Shown piece by piece: positions 60,249 through 64,000 of a DNA stretch of 64,000 nucleotides (position 1 is its first letter; every line of letters starts with the position of its first letter). The translations under genes and the position numbers were made by a program. The notes beneath the pieces were generated by a model. That model saw only the letters and a list, made by a program, of their open reading frames with translations. It was not told the DNA's origin and ran no database searches. Origin of the DNA: Liquidambar formosana (Eukaryota > Streptophyta > Magnoliopsida > Saxifragales > Altingiaceae). Where the stretch lies: assembly GCA_039720395.1 (NCBI GenBank), contig CM077831.1, positions 19,150,982 to 19,214,981 on the forward strand, in the 5' to 3' direction.

Positions 60249-60700
60249 ATATAGCATAAACCGTCTCACCTACTCTACTCTAAACTAATTTGTGAGCACG
60301 ACTCATCTTGTCTAAGCATAAATCATCTTAATCTCCAAATATATATATACAGTGAAAACCATTGCATAACCATTGTATTTAAAATCACATAAATTAAACA
60401 CAATTTGAGATAAAAACACTAAAACCAATTGTATCAATAATACAATCCTCCTAGTTATGCAATCCTCATACACAAATAATCAAATCCACAACACAATACA
60501 ATAAAATACACAATACTTGATTAGGGCTTCATCTCCACCCTAAGACAAAGATTAGTTGGTCATGTAGAAAACCAAGAACTAGTTTCTCCCCTTAGCCGTC
60601 TTTGTACCTCTCCTTTTCCCCTTGTTATCTAAATTTCCTTGGTATTTATAAGAAATGGGGAAAGGATCCAGCTGATCCCACAAGTCAAAAGCAATGCCCC

Positions 60701-63309
60701 TGTCACACCCCATTTTTGTCACCCTAGTTTGAGGTCATCATTTCATGTAGGTTTTTATTTTATTTTCGAATCTAGTCTTTTGCATTGAGTTTCTATGGCA
60801 TTAAATATCATGTGTATGAATTTTGAAGTGATTTGGAGTACATTTCGATAGTTAATAAGAACTTTTGCGACTTTAAGGGCATAATCGTCTTTTAAGTCGT
60901 ATATTTTCCATTTGACCTTGAAATGAATCTCGAGTCATTCCTTTGAGTTCATATGAGTACATAGAGTCTATATATAGGTTCAATTTCATGAATTAATGGT
61001 TTAAGATCAATTCGGCTCATAGTGGTTCAGGTTGGCTAAAAGACCCTTTATTGGTTTGCTCAAAATAGACTCATAAGACCCAACCAATTTTCTCTCATTT
61101 AACTTCAATTGGACTTTATTTACATCCTAGGTGTGTTTAGAAAGATTGAATTTCGATTGGGAAAGCATTCGGTTCGACCTTGTGTACAAACCCAGCTTAG
61201 CGACAGTGAGGCACCATGGTTAACCACCTTTGTAAAACCTAACCATGCACCCATGGTTAAGGATTTTTGTCCTAAAATGCTTAAAAATGTGTTCCCCTTC
61301 GAAACACGGTCGTTTTGGCTTTTATTTCGTCAAAATCGGACTTAATTTGACCCCCGAAAGACTTCCAGAAGGCGAAGGAATCTAACCGAGGAATGCTGAT
61401 GGGAGCCCTTGGGTGACCATCTGGGGCCAGACGGTCAGCCGTCCAAGCCCAGACGGTCACCCGAGGGAATTCGTCTTTGAGTGGGATTCTACCTCTTCTC
61501 TCCCTCTTTTGACGGTTTCCTCCGCCATTACAACTTGTTTTCTCTTAGGAGTGTGTAAGTTTGAGTTGTTTGAGCACCAAGAGAGTCTCTAATAGCCCTA
61601 GGATCATTGTTTAATGAATTAATCTTAGCCATTGGTTCATGGGGTCAGTTCTCTATATAAAGGACATGGTGTTCAGCACATAGGAGGGCCACAAGTGCAC
61701 TTTACACTTAGAGAGAGAGGGAGCTACGAGTTTGGAGAGCTAGAAGGACATCAAGAGAAGGCTTTTTAACCCTAAGCAAGCAAGAGAACAAGGACTTTGA
61801 AGGCAAGAGAGGTTCTACAAGAGGTAAACATCCTTTCAATTGCTGAACTTAAGCTTTCCTCCTTCTTCTTCTATGATAATTCTAGTGTATGTAGTAGTTC
61901 CCCATGTTAGGTTAACTCAATGCATTTGTGATATGATATGAATGCTTTTAAGGGGATTTATGATTTTATATGCCTGAAAAACTTTGGTTTGCTAAGGTTT
62001 TAAAGGTATCATCTTCTCTCTCTTCTTAAATCATGCATAGTTCATATAGTTTATTCGCTGTGATTATTGTCATGAATTGATGTTTCTATTAGTTAATGTA
62101 TATGATATGAATGATATTCATGATGATTTGAGTATGTGTTAGAGTCGTTTCATATGTTTTAATGCATAGTTGTGAAATTAGGGTTTCAACAACCCTAAAT
62201 TCACACAAGTTTCTTATAGCATGATAGAATAGGTTTTCTTTTCTATTTTTCTTCGTGGTTATTATATATATGATATATATATAATAACTATGATAGTTTT
62301 TGCATGCATGTAGTGGATTTTTAGGGTTTTATGCATGACATGAGATTAGGGTTGCATTGAGGTCTCTATTTATTCACTGTTTTTGTTGATAACATGATTA
62401 GTGGATGACTTTGAGCCTTAATACTATTCTGTCCAGATTGTTATGTTATCCTTTTTGATATGCTTTGAGCACATGTAAGGGTGCAAACAGGTACAATAGT
62501 TGCCTTATTGCAAATAAGGTCGCTATGGCTTAAGCTTGATATTGCTTGGAGTAAATTGCACAAGGTAAGTAGGGTATGAAGTGCCCTAATTCACTTTTCT
62601 TAACCTTTCTTTTCTCTTCTCCCTCCTAGGGTTATTTTCTAATAGAGGGATATGGTGAACTCTAGGGCTTCTTTCCACCCCTTTTTAAAAGTTTATATCT
62701 TCTGTTGGATTTTTTATTAAGAATCATTTTATCTTTGAAAATCACTATGGAAGGAAACCTAAGGTTTACCATAACTCTCTATTAGGGTTTAACCCTATTC
62801 TATTCGAACTACGTAGACTTTGATCCATGTATTTCGTTGCATGGTACGTAGGCGCTCTTCATGAGGCTCAAGTCCGTTCTAGGATCCAAGTATCCTAGGC
62901 TTTTCTTTTCTTTTCTTCTTTTTTCTGTTTTGTTTTCATTGTGCATGGTTGAAATGATTGGATGGAATATATGATATGCATGCTGCCTTGTGATGATATA
63001 TGCTGATATTTGAGTGGAAAAGATCTTAAGTTAGCCCAATTAAATTAAGAGACCAACTCGGGCGATGTGGGTGCCTATGGGCTTTGCCCAGAACCTTCCC
63101 ACGTCGTAACTTAGCCCCCGAATCCAATTTTTTGGTTTCAAAGACTTCGCTTTTCCTTTAATGGAGTCATGTGGTTTTAAAAATGAAATATTTTTGTGGT
63201 TTTCTTCTTTTCCCTAAAAAATGAGGTGGCGACTCCTTTTTGTTTGTTATCTTTCACCTCTGTATTTTTTACCAAACCCTTGTGGGCCGCGTTTTTTCGT
63301 GGGTTCACA
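60701..63309 (+). mobile_element. Solo LTR B (TGTCACACCC family), 2609 bp
   Basis: Ends TGTCACACCC and GTGGGTTCACA. GCCCC duplicates at 60696-60700 and 63310-63314. TATATAAA at 61654-61661, a shortened GC-rich block at 61410-61465, GTGGCGACTCC near 63226. It is the second insertion in the same 5' LTR, close in sequence to copy C. Confidence 0.93.
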
Positions 63310-64000
63310 GCCCCCTTTCTTTGAATTCTTGGCTGCCCAAGTTCTCACTTTGACAAATTTTGCCAGATTCAGATTTTTGCAAATTAGTCCACTTCCAGCT
63401 CATTTTTTACTTAGAAGACATTTGAATCAGGAAATTCCATAAACTAAACAATTGTAGTCCTTTAAGTCTTCTTTCCAAAGCCACCAATTTCACCCAAATC
63501 GGATATGGGAATCACAAGTTATGGCCAGATTACCAAAACTTGATCAATTTGTCCAGATTTGCTGCTGAATTTGGGATCATGAATTTCTTTGCTTAACTTT
63601 GAATTTCAGCTGCTCAAATCTTCAAAATTGTTGACCCAACTCTTGTTACAGCTCCATGAAATTTTAGGCAAGTGAGAAACCCACTTCAAGTTGCATTTAT
63701 TAGCTTAAGTAGTCCCGATTGTCATCTTTTTTGGTGCAAACTCAACAGCCCTGCAATAAATCAAAAACACTTTAAACACATCAAATTAAATATATTAAAA
63801 TAACTAGAAAATATAAATTAGGGAGTAGTTTCAATGAATATTTTGTGCTTATCAATAACATAAATTGGAAATTATGTTTCTTAATGAGTTTGGTTTATTT
63901 TATACATCCTATGGAATATAGATGTATAGATTTTATAGTTAACTTCCATATTTAATTGATGTTTTCGATTATGATTTTAAGGCTATAATCATAATGGGAA

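Larger units (their letters stand above)
35377..63854 (-). mobile_element. Athila-like Ty3/gypsy LTR retrotransposon, carrying five further insertions
   Basis: Flanked by the 5-bp duplication ATAAC (35372-35376 and 63855-63859), with TGAT...ATCA ends. Order on the minus strand: 5' LTR (63854-56347), tRNA-Asp-type primer site, leader, gag, protease, reverse transcriptase, RNase H, integrase, an antisense ORF, polypurine tract, 3' LTR (36736-35377). It spans 28,478 bp. Removing four solo LTRs with one duplication each and about 4.8 kb of Helitron leaves about 11.7 kb, the usual size of Athila elements. gag-pol is broken, so the element is not autonomous now. Lineage is inferred from the gag and protease style, FMDD, and the primer site. 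Confidence 0.9.
56347..63854 (-). repeat. 5' LTR of the Athila-like element, split by two solo LTRs
   Basis: Three pieces: 56347-56718, 60249-60700 and 63310-63854. The joins fall exactly at the target duplications ATATA and GCCCC. The rejoined length is 1359 bp. Confidence 0.95.

Noticed and set aside
1..64000. CRISPR arrays, bacterial operons, rRNA or tRNA genes
   Set aside because: The window is plant nuclear DNA. No regularly spaced repeats, rRNA or clover-leaf tRNA pattern was seen; the tRNA-like match at 56323-56340 is a retrotransposon primer site.

Overview
The window is plant nuclear DNA, most likely from a eudicot: it has spliced genes with GT-AG introns, a plant-specific AT-hook transcription factor, an armadillo-repeat kinesin, AT-rich intergenic DNA full of (TA)n and (GA)n microsatellites, and plant transposon families. 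Only two host genes are well supported. The species cannot be told from the sequence alone.

Region by region: 1-7264 (+) is the 3' part of an ARK/KIN-U armadillo-repeat kinesin gene. Nine exons encode 389 residues in one frame, and the introns hold a tandem hairpin repeat and a Stowaway MITE nested in an older repeat. 7265-15580 is intergenic, with several MITE-like and hAT-like elements, some nested, and a LINE 3' end. 15581-16510 (-) is a single-exon AHL gene. 16511-33842 is intergenic and holds microsatellites, a retroposon with a 21-bp target duplication, an hAT-like element with a fold-back element inside it, MITEs and long G or C homopolymers.

33843 to the window end is a stack of nested transposons. 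A candidate old LTR begins at 33843. An Athila-like Ty3/gypsy retrotransposon on the minus strand (35377-63854, target duplication ATAAC) is inserted in it. That element carries four solo LTRs of one second family, each with TG...CA ends and a perfect 5-bp target duplication (GATAC, ATACC, ATATA, GCCCC); two of them sit inside its 5' LTR. Its leader also holds a Helitron 3' end (hairpin plus CTAG at 55957). The presumed Helitron body contains a fragment of an ERGIC3-like gene (exon 1), a Stowaway MITE and a Mutator-type fold-back element with a 9-bp target duplication. Subtracting the insertions returns both LTRs to about 1360 bp and the whole element to about 11.7 kb, which supports the reading.

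The Athila-like gag-pol is dead: it has several stops and frameshifts, and key integrase and RNase H residues are changed. It carries an antisense coiled-coil ORF between pol and the 3' LTR. Apart from the kinesin and the AHL gene, nothing here looks like a working host gene. The most noteworthy material is the nested stack, the captured exon and the antisense ORF.
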